Shown piece after piece: positions 34,539-43,680 of a stretch of DNA of 64,000 nucleotides; within the stretch, counting starts at the first letter, position 1, and each line of letters starts with the position of its first letter. The stretch comes from Halotia wernerae (GTDB lineage: Bacteria; Cyanobacteriota; Cyanobacteriia; Cyanobacteriales; Nostocaceae). Made by a program: the position numbers and the translations under genes. The stretch is from contig JAYGHB010000001.1 in assembly GCA_034931985.1 (NCBI GenBank), positions 372,001-436,000 of the forward strand. Direction: 5' to 3'. Under the pieces are notes generated by a model. The model did no database searches and was not told the DNA's origin. It saw only the letters and a program-made list of their open reading frames with translations.

Positions 34539-35480
34539 GTGCTGCACGGACGTATGCTGCGCTACCTGGACGAAATCGTCCGCTCGGGCTCGATCCGTAA
34601 AGCCTCGGCGCGTTTGAACGTCGCGTCGTCGGCGATCAACCGTCAGCTTCTGGCGCTGGAAGCGGAACTCGGCGCACCGCTGTTCGAGCGCCTGCCCCGG
34701 GGACTGCGCTTGACGGCGGCGGGCGAAATGCTGATCGCCCATGTCCGCCAGACCTTGAAGGATCACGACCGGTTGCGCCGGCGCATCGAAGGTCTGAAGG
34801 GGCTGCGCCACGGCAAAGTCGCGATCGGCACGGTCAGCGGCCTTGCCAGCGGCTTGCTGTCGACGGTGATCGCCGATTTTCGCGCCAAGCATCCCTTCAT
34901 CCGCGTGACGGTGCGCAACGCGTCGCTCGACGCGCTGATCGCGGCGGTGTTGAGCGGCGATCTCGATCTCGTCCTCGCCTATAACCTGCCGCGCCATCCG
35001 CGCTTGCGCGTGCTCGCCGATGTCGGCTGCCCGCTGGGTGCTGTCGTGGCACCCGATCATCCGCTGGCGCGCGAGACCAAGCTGCGCTTGGCCGACTGCC
35101 TCGACTATCCGCTGGTCCTGCCCGATTCCAGCGTGACGATCCGGATGATCCTGGACGAGGTGATACCGCCGCAACCCGAAATCCTGCCGGTCCTCGAAAG
35201 CAACTCCACCGATCTTTTGAAGAAGCTGGCGCTGGAGGCGCCGCACCTCACCTTTCTCAACGAGGTCGACGTGGCCGAGGAACTGCGCTGGCGCAAACTC
35301 GTGTTCATCCCGGTTCAGGAGTTGGCCGCACGGCCGCAATCGCTGATTCTCGCCCAGCGGACCAAAGCGCCCTTGGAGGGGCTTGCCGATCTTTTGGTCC
35401 GTGCGCTTAAGGCCGAGCTCGACCGGCTCTACCGGCCGCAATTGGGGCGTGGTGCCTTAAAGGCAACACAGCGTCCGTAA
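34539..35480 (+). CDS. LysR family transcriptional regulator
   Basis: A 313-residue LysR-type regulator. The N-terminal helix-turn-helix is RMLRYLDEIVRSGSIRKASA, then RLNVASSAINRQLLALEAEL and LFERLPRGLRLT. The co-inducer domain follows (GKVAIGTVSGLASGLLSTVI). The start is GTG at 34539, 8 bp after AAGGAG. It lies 113 bp before the TauD-like gene on the same strand, so it probably regulates the dioxygenase/importer operon. The 113-bp gap shows no clear promoter or terminator. Confidence 0.9.
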   Translation: MLHGRMLRYLDEIVRSGSIRKASARLNVASSAINRQLLALEAELGAPLFERLPRGLRLTAAGEMLIAHVRQTLKDHDRLRRRIEGLKGLRHGKVAIGTVSGLASGLLSTVIADFRAKHPFIRVTVRNASLDALIAAVLSGDLDLVLAYNLPRHPRLRVLADVGCPLGAVVAPDHPLARETKLRLADCLDYPLVLPDSSVTIRMILDEVIPPQPEILPVLESNSTDLLKKLALEAPHLTFLNEVDVAEELRWRKLVFIPVQELAARPQSLILAQRTKAPLEGLADLLVRALKAELDRLYRPQLGRGALKATQRP

Positions 35481-35593
35481 ATCGATGCTTTTCGGGTGAT
35501 GGTCGGCTCGGCCACCGTTTCGGGGCGCCGATCGGCACGAGGTTTGCCTCTACGACCGGTGCCGAGGCGACCACCGGAAGGATCGAAACCGCG

Positions 35594-36457
35594 ATGCACG
35601 CCGCCGCCACCTTAGCCCCCGCGCCGATCGTCACCCCCAACGCCAACGGGTTCGGGGCCGAAATCACCGGCATACAGCTGAAGGACGCCGACGCGGCGTC
35701 CTTCGCGGCCGTGGAAGCGGCGTTCAACCGCTACTCGGTCGTCTGCCTGCGCGACCAGCGCATGACCCCGCCCGAGATGCGCGACGCGATCAAGCGTTTC
35801 GGCCCGCTCGAAACGCATACATTGTTGCAATACACCCTGCCCGGCATTCCCGAGATCTACGTCCTCGCCAACATCGAGGAAAACGGCCGGCAGATCGGTG
35901 CCCATAACGAAGGCATCGGCTGGCATACCGACCTTTCCTACAAGGAAACGCCGGTAATGATGACGGCGCTCTACGGTCTGATCTGCCCGCCGGAAGGCGC
36001 CGATACGCTGTTCGCCGATATGACGTCGGCCTACGAGGCCTTGCCCGAGGCCGAAAAACGCGCGCTCGACGGGCTTCGTATCCATCATTCCTATCAAAGC
36101 TGGATGGCCACGCGCGCCGATCGCGCCCCGCTGACCGAGGCGCAGAAGGCGCTCACGCCCGATGTGAAGCACCCGCTGGTCCGCACCCATCCGGTGACGA
36201 AACGTAAATCGTTGTTCATCGGCACCGGCACGGTGTGGGGCATCGACGGCATGGATCGCACGCAAGGCAAGGCGCTGGTCGATCGCCTGGTCGAGTACGC
36301 GACCGCCCCGCGCTTCCAGCTCGCGCATAAATGGCGCGAAGGCGATCTGGTGCTTTGGGACAATCGCTGCACGCTGCACACCGGCACGCTGTTCGACGAC
36401 CAAAAATACAAGCGCCACATCCATCGCATGATGGTCAAAGGCGACCTGCCCTTCTAA
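35594..36457 (+). CDS. TauD/TfdA family 2-oxoglutarate-dependent dioxygenase
   Basis: A 287-residue Fe(II)/2-oxoglutarate dioxygenase. Metal ligands are His111 and Asp113 (GWHTDLSY) and His277 (HIHRMMVKGD), with the 2-oxoglutarate-binding Arg278 next to it. The order and spacing are those of TauD/TfdA. Members release sulfite from taurine or cleave aryloxy-acids. Because a SsuABC/TauABC-type importer follows, an organosulfonate substrate is plausible, but the binding protein is not a clear TauA. Confidence 0.9.
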   Translation: MHAAATLAPAPIVTPNANGFGAEITGIQLKDADAASFAAVEAAFNRYSVVCLRDQRMTPPEMRDAIKRFGPLETHTLLQYTLPGIPEIYVLANIEENGRQIGAHNEGIGWHTDLSYKETPVMMTALYGLICPPEGADTLFADMTSAYEALPEAEKRALDGLRIHHSYQSWMATRADRAPLTEAQKALTPDVKHPLVRTHPVTKRKSLFIGTGTVWGIDGMDRTQGKALVDRLVEYATAPRFQLAHKWREGDLVLWDNRCTLHTGTLFDDQKYKRHIHRMMVKGDLPF

Positions 36458-36480
36458 TCCAGCCAACAGGGATGCCCCCG

Positions 36481-37467
36481 ATGAAAAAACTCGTCACCGC
36501 CGCCGCCTTGGCCTGCTGGGCCGTGTCGGCCCCCGCACTCGCGCAAGACAGCGTCGTGTTCCAAGCCAATTGGCTGATCCAGGGCGAGAACGCCTATATG
36601 GCCGCCGGGATCGAGAAAGGCTTCTTCAAGGAAGCCGGCATCGATCTCAAAATGCAGCGCGGCTTCGGCTCGGGCGACACGGTCAAAAAAATCGTCACCG
36701 GGGCGGCGACGATCGGCACCGCCGATCTGGGCGTGGTCGCGCTGGGCCGGGTGCGCGAAAGCCTGCCGGTCAAGTGCATCAGCGCCGAATATTCCTATTC
36801 GCCGCAAGGCTTCTGGACGCTCGAATCCTCGCCGATCAAGACGGTGAAGGATCTCGCCGGCAAGCGCGTCGGCATCACGCCCGGCAATTCGCTGATGGTC
36901 TATTTCCCGCTGCTCGCCAAGGCGAACAACATCGACCCCGCCTCGGTCACCTTCGTAAACATGGAGGCGAGCGCATTGCTGCCCACCTTGCTCGCGGGCC
37001 AAGTCGACGCGATGCCGGGCTTCAGCACCGTGTTCCCGTTGCGCAACGCCGAAACCACCGCGCAAGGCAAGCCGCTGCACGCCATGCCGATGGCCAAGAA
37101 CGGCGTGCAGGTCTACGGCGAATGCCAATTCGTCACCGAACAGACCGCCGCGACCAAGGGCGACATGCTCAAGCGCTATCTGGGCGCGGTCGTGAAATCG
37201 TGGCAATGGTCGCGCGCCAATCCGGACGAGACGGCGAAGATCCTGTCCAAAGCCTATCCCGAACTGAAGGAAGAAAGCGTCAAGCTGAACCACATGGCTT
37301 ATATGGATTTCGTCTTCAACGAGACGAGCCAGAAGGTCGGCCTGGGCGGCTTCGACATGGATCAGTTGAAGCGCACTTGGGAGGCGGTCAAGGAAGCGCA
37401 GAAGCTGCCCCAATCGCCCGACGTGTCGAGCTTCATCGACACGCGCTTCCTGCCGGGCCGCTCGTGA
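36481..37467 (+). CDS. ABC transporter substrate-binding protein, NMT1/SsuA-like
   Basis: A 328-residue periplasmic binding protein with a Sec signal (MKKLVTAAALACWAVSAPAL, cleavage after AQ). NWLIQGENAYMAAGIEKGFF and KEAGIDLKMQRG are the NMT1/SsuA pattern, and DLAGKRVGITPGNSLMVY is the second lobe. An ATG three codons upstream (36472) is possible. Its stop overlaps the ATPase start, so unlike the other four binding-protein genes in the window it has no room for a hairpin after it. Confidence 0.88.
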   Translation: MKKLVTAAALACWAVSAPALAQDSVVFQANWLIQGENAYMAAGIEKGFFKEAGIDLKMQRGFGSGDTVKKIVTGAATIGTADLGVVALGRVRESLPVKCISAEYSYSPQGFWTLESSPIKTVKDLAGKRVGITPGNSLMVYFPLLAKANNIDPASVTFVNMEASALLPTLLAGQVDAMPGFSTVFPLRNAETTAQGKPLHAMPMAKNGVQVYGECQFVTEQTAATKGDMLKRYLGAVVKSWQWSRANPDETAKILSKAYPELKEESVKLNHMAYMDFVFNETSQKVGLGGFDMDQLKRTWEAVKEAQKLPQSPDVSSFIDTRFLPGRS

Positions 37468-38249
37468 TCGAACTCGATTTCGTCTCGCACCAGTTCGAAA
37501 CCCCGGAAGGGCCGATCCCGGCCCTTTCGGGCGTTTCGCTCGATATCGGCGCGACGGAGTTCGTCGCCATCGTCGGCCCGTCCGGTTGCGGAAAGTCGAC
37601 GCTGCTGCGTTTGATCGCAGGCCTGGTCGCGCCCAGCGCTGGCAGCGTGCGCATCGCCGGCGCGAAAGTGACGAAGCCATCCGCCGATGTCGGCCTCGTC
37701 TTCCAAGCGCCCACATTGCTGCCCTGGGCCAATGTGCTGGAGAACGTGCTGTTCCCCTTGCGCATGCTGAACGAGTACGGACCGCAAGGCGTGAAGCGCG
37801 CGCGCGAATTGCTGGCGCTTGCCGGGCTTTCGGGGTTCGAGCGGCGTATGCCCGACGAACTTTCCGGCGGCATGCAGCAGCGCGTCGCGATCTGCCGCGG
37901 TCTCGTGCGCGATCCCGCGGTGTTGTTGATGGACGAACCTTTCGCGGCGTTGGACGCGCTGACGCGCGACGAGATGGGCGCGCTGCTTTTGGATCTCTGG
38001 GCGGCTAAGCCCAAGGCGATCGTGTTCATCACCCATTCCGTGCCCGAGGCGGTGATGCTCGCCGATCGCGTGATCGTGATGGGTGCGCGTCCCGGCCGTA
38101 TCGTCGACGATTTGCGCATCGATCTGCCCCGGCCGCGCAATTTCGACATGGAGTCCCGCGATGAGTTCCAGGCCGCAACCAAGCGCATCCGCGCCCACGT
38201 CTATCGCGGGTCCCGCCATGCGCCCCCAAGCGCGACGCAAGCCGCTTAA
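37464..38249 (+). CDS. ABC transporter ATPase, SsuB/TauB family
   Basis: A 261-residue ATPase. Walker A is GPSGCGKSTLLRLIAGL, the Q-loop VFQAPTLLPWANVLENV, the signature LSGGMQQRVAICRGL, Walker B LLMDEPFAALD, and the switch His in FITHSVPEAV. The LLPW motif is typical of the SsuB/TauB/nitrate class. It begins with GTG overlapping the binding-protein stop (GTGA) and overlaps the permease by 32 bp. Confidence 0.92.
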   Translation: MIELDFVSHQFETPEGPIPALSGVSLDIGATEFVAIVGPSGCGKSTLLRLIAGLVAPSAGSVRIAGAKVTKPSADVGLVFQAPTLLPWANVLENVLFPLRMLNEYGPQGVKRARELLALAGLSGFERRMPDELSGGMQQRVAICRGLVRDPAVLLMDEPFAALDALTRDEMGALLLDLWAAKPKAIVFITHSVPEAVMLADRVIVMGARPGRIVDDLRIDLPRPRNFDMESRDEFQAATKRIRAHVYRGSRHAPPSATQAA

Positions 38250-39009
38250 CGCGTCGGCGTTGCTGCCTGCGGCCGTCGTCGCGGCGTTGTTTCTCGCCTG
38301 GGCGCTGGCGGTCGAGATCTTCGCGATCCCGGTCTATATCCTGCCCTCGCCCCAGCGCATCGTCGTGGCGCTGTGGGAGATCCGCGACACGGTCGCGATG
38401 CATGCCGCCGCCACGCTCGGCACGATCCTGGCGGGCTTCGCGCTGTCGATCGTGGTGTCGCTGCCGCTCGCGGCGTATCTCACGCTGTCCGCCTTCGGAC
38501 GCGCGGCGATCTATCCGCTGCTGATCCTATCGCAGTCGATCCCCAAAGTGGCGCTCGCCCCCATCCTGGTGCTGCTGCTCGGCACCAACGTGCTGCCCAA
38601 AATCGTCATCACGTTCTTGGTCGCGTTCTTCCCGCTGGTCATCAGCAGCGCCACGGGCTTCGGCGCCACGCCGAAGGAATTGATCGAACTCGGCCGCTCG
38701 TTGCAGACCAATCGCTGGAAGGAACTTCTGCGTATCCGGCTGCCCTACGCGATCCCGTTCGTGTTTTCGGGATTGAAGATGGCGATCACGTTGTCGGTCA
38801 TCGGCGCCGTGGTCGGCGAATTCGTCGCCGCCGATCGGGGCCTGGGCTTCCTGATGACCTCGTCGCTCGCCTTCTTCAACACGCCGGTCGGCTATGGCGC
38901 GATCGTCGTGTTGTCGCTGCTCGCGATGATCCTGTTCCAGCTGGTCGTGCTGGCCGAGCGTCTGTTGTTCCCGTGGAGTGCGCGCATGCAGACCGGTGCT
39001 GGACGCTAG
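38218..39009 (+). CDS. ABC transporter permease, SsuC/TauC family
   Basis: A 263-residue permease with about six membrane helices. IPVYILPSPQRIVVALWEIR near the start and the EAA loop ELIELGRSLQTNRWKELLRI are SsuC/TauC features. The ATG at 38218 was chosen since the preceding in-frame sequence from 38161 is low-complexity and lies inside the ATPase gene. It completes the importer. Its stop abuts the stop of the convergent TetR gene. Confidence 0.9.
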   Translation: MRPQARRKPLNASALLPAAVVAALFLAWALAVEIFAIPVYILPSPQRIVVALWEIRDTVAMHAAATLGTILAGFALSIVVSLPLAAYLTLSAFGRAAIYPLLILSQSIPKVALAPILVLLLGTNVLPKIVITFLVAFFPLVISSATGFGATPKELIELGRSLQTNRWKELLRIRLPYAIPFVFSGLKMAITLSVIGAVVGEFVAADRGLGFLMTSSLAFFNTPVGYGAIVVLSLLAMILFQLVVLAERLLFPWSARMQTGAGR

Positions 39010-39642
39010 TCAGCGCTTCGACCCGTAAGCCGCCATGAACATGACGATCGCGGAATCGATCGCCCGCTCCATCTCGGCGGGATCGGGCGTGTCGATCACG
39101 CAGAACAGCATTTGCTTCAGCGGCCGCGCGAGGCACAGATCGATGAACTGGAACGCCGCGCGTTGCGTGTCGTCGATCGACAAGCGCCCCGCTTTCACCT
39201 GGCGATCGAGATAACTGGCGAGCCGCCCCGCGCCGTACATCGGCCCCGCTTCGTAGAACGCGTGACCGATGCCCGGGAATTTCGCCGACGCCGCGATGAC
39301 CGTGCGCAGATGCGCCATATGTCCCGGCCGCGTCACCGCGGCGACGATATTGCGCGCGAGTTCGCGCAGCACTGCGGCGACGTCATCCTCATCCGCAGAG
39401 TAGCGGCAAATCTGCTCGGCCTGGATGCGCCGGTCCTCGCGAATCAGCGCCTCGAACAGTGCCTCTTTCGACGGGAAATAAGCGTAGACCGTGCCCTTCG
39501 ATACGCCGGCCGCCTTGGTGATGTCGTTCATGCTGGCGCCGTCGAAACCGTCGCGCATGAAGATTTGCCGAGCACCTTCAATGATTTGGCGCCGCTTGGC
39601 GGTATCAGCGACCTCGGCGATTTGGGCGACCTGCGTGGACAT
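39010..39642 (-). CDS. TetR family transcriptional regulator
   Basis: A 210-residue regulator. The DNA-binding domain is residues about 15-62 (RRQIIEGARQIFMRDGFDGA, then MNDITKAAGVSKGTVYAYFP and SKEALFEALI). The C-terminal half is the variable, helical ligand and dimer domain (TetR_C-like). The start at 39642 (MSTQVAQ) is preferred; a longer form from 39717 would be read through the operator palindrome. It is divergent from emrAB and almost surely represses it. Confidence 0.92.
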   Translation of the reverse strand: MSTQVAQIAEVADTAKRRQIIEGARQIFMRDGFDGASMNDITKAAGVSKGTVYAYFPSKEALFEALIREDRRIQAEQICRYSADEDDVAAVLRELARNIVAAVTRPGHMAHLRTVIAASAKFPGIGHAFYEAGPMYGAGRLASYLDRQVKAGRLSIDDTQRAAFQFIDLCLARPLKQMLFCVIDTPDPAEMERAIDSAIVMFMAAYGSKR

Positions 39643-39671
39643 CAACGGACCTATGCCATGGAAAGATATTG

Positions 39672-39686
39672 ACCGAACCGTTCGGT
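39672..39686. promoter_or_regulatory. TetR operator between tetR and emrAB
   Basis: ACCGAAC-C-GTTCGGT (39672-39686) is a perfect 15-bp palindrome in the 110-bp gap between the divergent TetR and emrA genes. Size and position match TetR-family operators that control both directions. Confidence 0.75.
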
Positions 39687-39752
39687 TCAATTTGAATGGC
39701 CACGCCGCGCCTGTCAAGGCGGCACCCTTTTATTCTCGCCCCTCCGGTTCAG

Positions 39753-40877
39753 ATGAAGATGGATAACGAAGCGGCCAAGTTGCGGCCCGATGGCGCGGCT
39801 TCCCCCGAAGCCGCCGCCCCCAATCGCAAGCGGCTGGTGCTCGCGGCCCTTCTGGTCGCGGCACTCGGCTTCGGCGGCTGGAAAGGTTACGGCTGGTATG
39901 TCGATGGGCGGTTCATCGTTTCGACCGACGACGCCTATGTGAAGGCGGATCAGTCGATCGTCGCGGCGAAGGTCGCGGGCCTCGTCGCCAGCGTCGAAGC
40001 CGCCGACAACACGAAGGTCAAAGCCGGCGACGTTCTTCTGCGCCTCGACGACGGCGACTACAAGCTGGCGGTCGACGCGGCCCGCCTGCGCGTGGCGACG
40101 CAAGACGCCACCATCGCCCGCCTCGCCCGCCAAACTTCGGCGCAACGCGCGTCGATCGAACAGGCCGTCGCCCAGCTCGCCTCGGCGCAGGCCGAACTCG
40201 CGCGCGCCAATCTCGCCTTCAACCGCGCGGACTCGCTGGCCCGCACCGGCAACGCGTCGATCGCCACGTTCGATCAGGCGCGCGCCGATCGCGATCGCGG
40301 GATCGCCGGCGTGGCGGGTGCGCGCGCGGGCGTGGAAGCGGCCAACGCCGCGATGGACGTGCTGCGCGCCCAGCAGACGGAAGCCGAAAGCCAGCGCCGC
40401 GAACTCGACACCGCCTTGCGGCGCGCCGAACGCGATCTCGACTTCACCGTGATCCGTGCGCCCTTCGACGGCACGGTCGGCAACCGCGCCGCCCAGCCCG
40501 GCCAGTACGTGCAGCCCGGCACGCGGCTTATGGCGCTCGTCCCGCTCGACGGCGTCTACATCCAAGCCAATTTCAAGGAAACGCAGTTCGCGACTTTGCG
40601 CCCCGGCCAGGATGTCGAACTCCATGTCGACGCCTATCCCGGGCGTACGATTCATGGCCATCTGGCGAGTGTGGCCCCCGCCACGGGCGCCGAGTTCTCG
40701 CTGCTGCCGCCCGAGAACGCGACCGGCAACTTCACGAAGATCGTGCAACGCCTGCCGGTGCGCATCGCGTTGCCCCAGGACGTCGCGCGCGAAGGCCGCT
40801 TGCGGCCGGGCATGTCGGTCGTCGTCGACGTGCGTACCAAAGACTTGACCGCCGCCGGAGCCGACGAAGCCAAGTGA
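39753..40877 (+). CDS. emrA: HlyD/EmrA family membrane-fusion protein
   Basis: A 374-residue adaptor. One N-terminal membrane anchor (about residues 26-45) is followed by the barrel-sandwich start FIVSTDDAYVKADQSIVAAK, a long coiled coil (about 100-220) and the beta-barrel (DFTVIRAPFDGTVGNRAAQP, then GQYVQPGTRLMALV). Such proteins link an inner-membrane exporter to an outer-membrane channel. The ATG at 39753 is preferred because an earlier in-frame ATG (39696) lies just after the operator. The stop overlaps emrB (GTGA). Confidence 0.9.
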   Translation: MKMDNEAAKLRPDGAASPEAAAPNRKRLVLAALLVAALGFGGWKGYGWYVDGRFIVSTDDAYVKADQSIVAAKVAGLVASVEAADNTKVKAGDVLLRLDDGDYKLAVDAARLRVATQDATIARLARQTSAQRASIEQAVAQLASAQAELARANLAFNRADSLARTGNASIATFDQARADRDRGIAGVAGARAGVEAANAAMDVLRAQQTEAESQRRELDTALRRAERDLDFTVIRAPFDGTVGNRAAQPGQYVQPGTRLMALVPLDGVYIQANFKETQFATLRPGQDVELHVDAYPGRTIHGHLASVAPATGAEFSLLPPENATGNFTKIVQRLPVRIALPQDVAREGRLRPGMSVVVDVRTKDLTAAGADEAK

Positions 40878-42442
40878 GCCAGGCGATGGCCGCCCAAACC
40901 GCCGACGCGGATCGCATCGATCCCAAACGCCTCGCCGCGTTCATCGCGATGGTGTTCGGGATGTTCATGGCGATCCTGGACATCCAGATCGTTTCGGCCT
41001 CGCTCGCCGAAATCCAAGCGGGCTTGTCGGCCAGCGCCGAAGAAGTCTCCTGGGTCCAGACGAGCTATCTGATCGCGGAAGTCATCATGATTCCGCTGTC
41101 GGGATTCTTAAGCCGCGCCTTTTCCACCCGCATCGTGTTCACGATCTCGGCGGGCGGCTTCACGCTGATGAGCTTCATGTGCGCGCAAGCCACCTCGATC
41201 GAGGAAATGATCGTGTGGCGCGCGCTGCAAGGCTTCATCGGCGGCGGCATGATCCCGACCGTATTCGCCGCCGCCTACACGATCTTCCCGCGCAGCAAGC
41301 AATCGCTGATCGCGCCCGTGGTCGGCCTCGTCGCCACGCTGGCGCCGACCATCGGTCCGACGGTCGGCGGCTATCTCACCGAATTGTTCTCCTGGCACTG
41401 GCTGTTCCTGGTGAATATCGTGCCGGGCATCGTCGTGACACTCTCGGTCTGGGCGCTGGTCGATTTCGACCGCTCGGATCTTTCGCTGCTCGAAGGGTTC
41501 GACTGGCTGGGCCTGGGCGCGATGGCGGTGTTCCTCGGCTCGCTCGAATACGTGCTCGAGGAAGGCCCGGCCAAGGATTGGTTCGGCAGCGAGCTGATCG
41601 TCACCGCCGCGATCGCCGCGGCGCTGGGCAGCGCGGTGTTCTTCTGGCGGAACTTGACCGTGAAGCGCCCGATCGTGGATCTGACGGCCTTCGCCAACCG
41701 CACCTTCACGGCCGCGTCGATCTGTTCCTTCGTCATGGGGATCGGGCTTTACGGCCTCACCTATCTCTATCCCGTCTATCTCGCGCGCGTGCGCGGCTTC
41801 TCGCCCTTGCAGATCGGCGAGGCGATGTTCGTGACCGGGCTTTGCATGTTCCTCACCGCGCCGGTCATCGGCCGCCTGACCGCGAAGACCGATCCGCGCG
41901 TGCTGATCGCGGCGGGGTTCCTGATGTTCTCGGCCGGCACGTGGCAGGCCGCCGCCATCACGATCGATTGGGATTTCTGGGAATTGCTGATCCCGCAAAT
42001 GCTGCGCGGGATCGGGATCATGACCTGCATGGTGCCGATCAACAATCTGGCGCTGGGCACGCTGCCGCTCGACCGGCTGAAGGGCGCTTCGGGCCTCTAC
42101 AACCTCACCCGCAATCTGGGCGGCGCCGTCGGCCTCGCATTGATCAACACGCTGCTCAACGACCGCACGGATCTGCATCTCCAGCGCCTGCACGAACAGG
42201 TGACGTGGTCGAGCCAGTCGGCGCTGGAGACGCTGACGTTGATGACCGGGGCCCTATCGCGTCTGGGCAGCGACGCCGAACTTGGCGCCATCAGGAAGAT
42301 CGCGGGGCTGGTGCGCCAGCAAGCCTTCGTGATGGCGCTGGGCGACGTGTTCGTCGCCCTCACCTTCCTGTTCATGCTGCTGGTGGCGTTGACGCCGCTG
42401 ATGCAGCGCCCCAAGCGCGCGGCGGGCGGCGGCGGTCACTGA
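40874..42442 (+). CDS. emrB: EmrB/QacA-type drug:H+ antiporter (DHA2, 14 TM)
   Basis: A 522-residue major-facilitator exporter with 14 predicted membrane helices. Motif D1 (MAILDIQIVSASLAEIQAGL) and motif C-like VGLVATLAPTIGPTVGGYL are the DHA2 signatures. It exports hydrophobic drugs in exchange for protons, working with EmrA. The GTG start overlaps emrA; an in-frame ATG at 40886 is an alternative. Control by the adjacent TetR protein is likely. Confidence 0.92.
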   Translation: MSQAMAAQTADADRIDPKRLAAFIAMVFGMFMAILDIQIVSASLAEIQAGLSASAEEVSWVQTSYLIAEVIMIPLSGFLSRAFSTRIVFTISAGGFTLMSFMCAQATSIEEMIVWRALQGFIGGGMIPTVFAAAYTIFPRSKQSLIAPVVGLVATLAPTIGPTVGGYLTELFSWHWLFLVNIVPGIVVTLSVWALVDFDRSDLSLLEGFDWLGLGAMAVFLGSLEYVLEEGPAKDWFGSELIVTAAIAAALGSAVFFWRNLTVKRPIVDLTAFANRTFTAASICSFVMGIGLYGLTYLYPVYLARVRGFSPLQIGEAMFVTGLCMFLTAPVIGRLTAKTDPRVLIAAGFLMFSAGTWQAAAITIDWDFWELLIPQMLRGIGIMTCMVPINNLALGTLPLDRLKGASGLYNLTRNLGGAVGLALINTLLNDRTDLHLQRLHEQVTWSSQSALETLTLMTGALSRLGSDAELGAIRKIAGLVRQQAFVMALGDVFVALTFLFMLLVALTPLMQRPKRAAGGGGH

Positions 42443-42446
42443 TCGT

Positions 42447-42953
42447 TCAGCCGCGACGTTCGGGCGCGTACCGGAACAACTTGGTCGTCACCAAAAGGAC
42501 ATCGACATTCGTGCCGTCGCTCGCCAGCGGCAGGATCAAATTTTCGATCTCGCGATAATCGGCATGGATCCAAAGCTGCGCGATGCCGCGCCGCCGGCTG
42601 GGAACGCCGGTGCGGACCACGCGCTGGTAACGCTCGAAAAACTCGGCGCGCGACTTGACGTGGGGATGCGCCTCGTCGAGCCATTTTCCGGTCGGGTCGC
42701 CGCGCATCGCGTCGACGATCGCCGTTCCCACCAGCCGATAGCGCAGCCGGAACGGTTCGCGCTGAACGTCGAGCAGCCATAGCGTGGGCAGCAACCGCGC
42801 GGCGATGTCCGCGGGAGCGACATGCTGACGGCCGGGCAGCATCCGGCCGGGCGCCAGCGCGCACCAGTATTCGTAGATCTCCGCGACATCCGGATCGAGC
42901 GGCACGCCCGGATTCATATCCTCGAAGCCCAGTTCGCGGCGCGCGGGGTTCAT
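42447..42953 (-). CDS. PAS-domain (PAS_5 family) protein
   Basis: A 168-residue single-domain protein. GRMLPGRQHVAPADIAARLL followed by TLWLLDVQREPFRLRYRLVG is the pattern of the PAS_5 (DUF) family, which is frequent in Rhodospirillales and often without an attached output domain. There is no signal peptide or membrane segment. It converges with emrB (stops 4 bp apart). Ligand and partner unknown. Confidence 0.8.
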   Translation of the reverse strand: MNPARRELGFEDMNPGVPLDPDVAEIYEYWCALAPGRMLPGRQHVAPADIAARLLPTLWLLDVQREPFRLRYRLVGTAIVDAMRGDPTGKWLDEAHPHVKSRAEFFERYQRVVRTGVPSRRRGIAQLWIHADYREIENLILPLASDGTNVDVLLVTTKLFRYAPERRG

Positions 42954-43013
42954 GGAAATCTCGATCCGGGGAAACTCGTGGCACCCACTATGCGCCAGCG
43001 CGAACGATGGCGT

Positions 43014-43679
43014 CTAGGCCAACGCCTTTTCCAGATCGGCGAGCTTCGCCGTGCGTCCGACGATACCGCCTTGCGCGCGAATCATCGACAAGGCGGCCGA
43101 TTTGTATTCGGGAAAATAGCTCTCCGTCGCTTCTTCGACGACGAGGCATACATAGCCGCGATCGTTTGCCTCGCGCATCGAGGTCTGGACGCAAACCTCC
43201 GTCGTCACGCCGGCGAAAACGAGATGCGTGACCCCCTTGCGGTCGAGAATGGTGCCGAGTGCGGTCGCGTAGAAGGCGCCCTTCCCCGGCTTGTCGATTT
43301 CGATTTCGCCGGGCAGCGGCGCGCAGGCCGGAACGATCGCGTTGCCCGGTTCGCCGCGCACGAGAATGCGGCCCATCGGCCCTTGGTCGCCGATGCGCAA
43401 ACCCGGCTTGCCTTTGCGCTTGGCGGACGGGCAATCGGAAAGATCGGGCAGATGGGACTCGCGCGTATGGACGATCGGCCAGGCTTTCGCGCGGAACAGC
43501 GCCAGCAGCTTCGCGACCGGCTCGATCGCGGGCCGAAGCCGCGATACGTCGTTGCCCAAAGCGGCGCCGAAGCCGCCCGGCTCGATGAAATCGCGCTGCA
43601 TGTCGATCACGACAAGCGCCGTCTTGCCCGGCACGAAGGGAAACGCGTCGGGCGATGCGGGGATCGGAACTTCGTCCAT
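43014..43679 (-). CDS. Isochorismatase-like cysteine hydrolase, biuret/ureide amidohydrolase-like
   Basis: A 221-residue cysteine hydrolase. The catalytic triad is visible: Asp in VVIDMQRDF, Lys in IDKPGKGAFYAT, Cys in VTTEVCVQTSM. HTRESHLPDLSDCPSAK and REANDRGYVCLVVEEATES closely resemble biuret hydrolase (BiuH) as I recall it, and related ureidoacrylate and N-carbamoyl amidohydrolases. It would cleave a urea-like C-N bond. It is the last gene of the BMP-type importer operon, so the imported compound is probably a nitrogen-rich heterocycle or ureide. ATG at 43679 chosen; 43691 is an alternative. Confidence 0.82.
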   Translation of the reverse strand: MDEVPIPASPDAFPFVPGKTALVVIDMQRDFIEPGGFGAALGNDVSRLRPAIEPVAKLLALFRAKAWPIVHTRESHLPDLSDCPSAKRKGKPGLRIGDQGPMGRILVRGEPGNAIVPACAPLPGEIEIDKPGKGAFYATALGTILDRKGVTHLVFAGVTTEVCVQTSMREANDRGYVCLVVEEATESYFPEYKSAALSMIRAQGGIVGRTAKLADLEKALA

Positions 43680-43680
43680 A

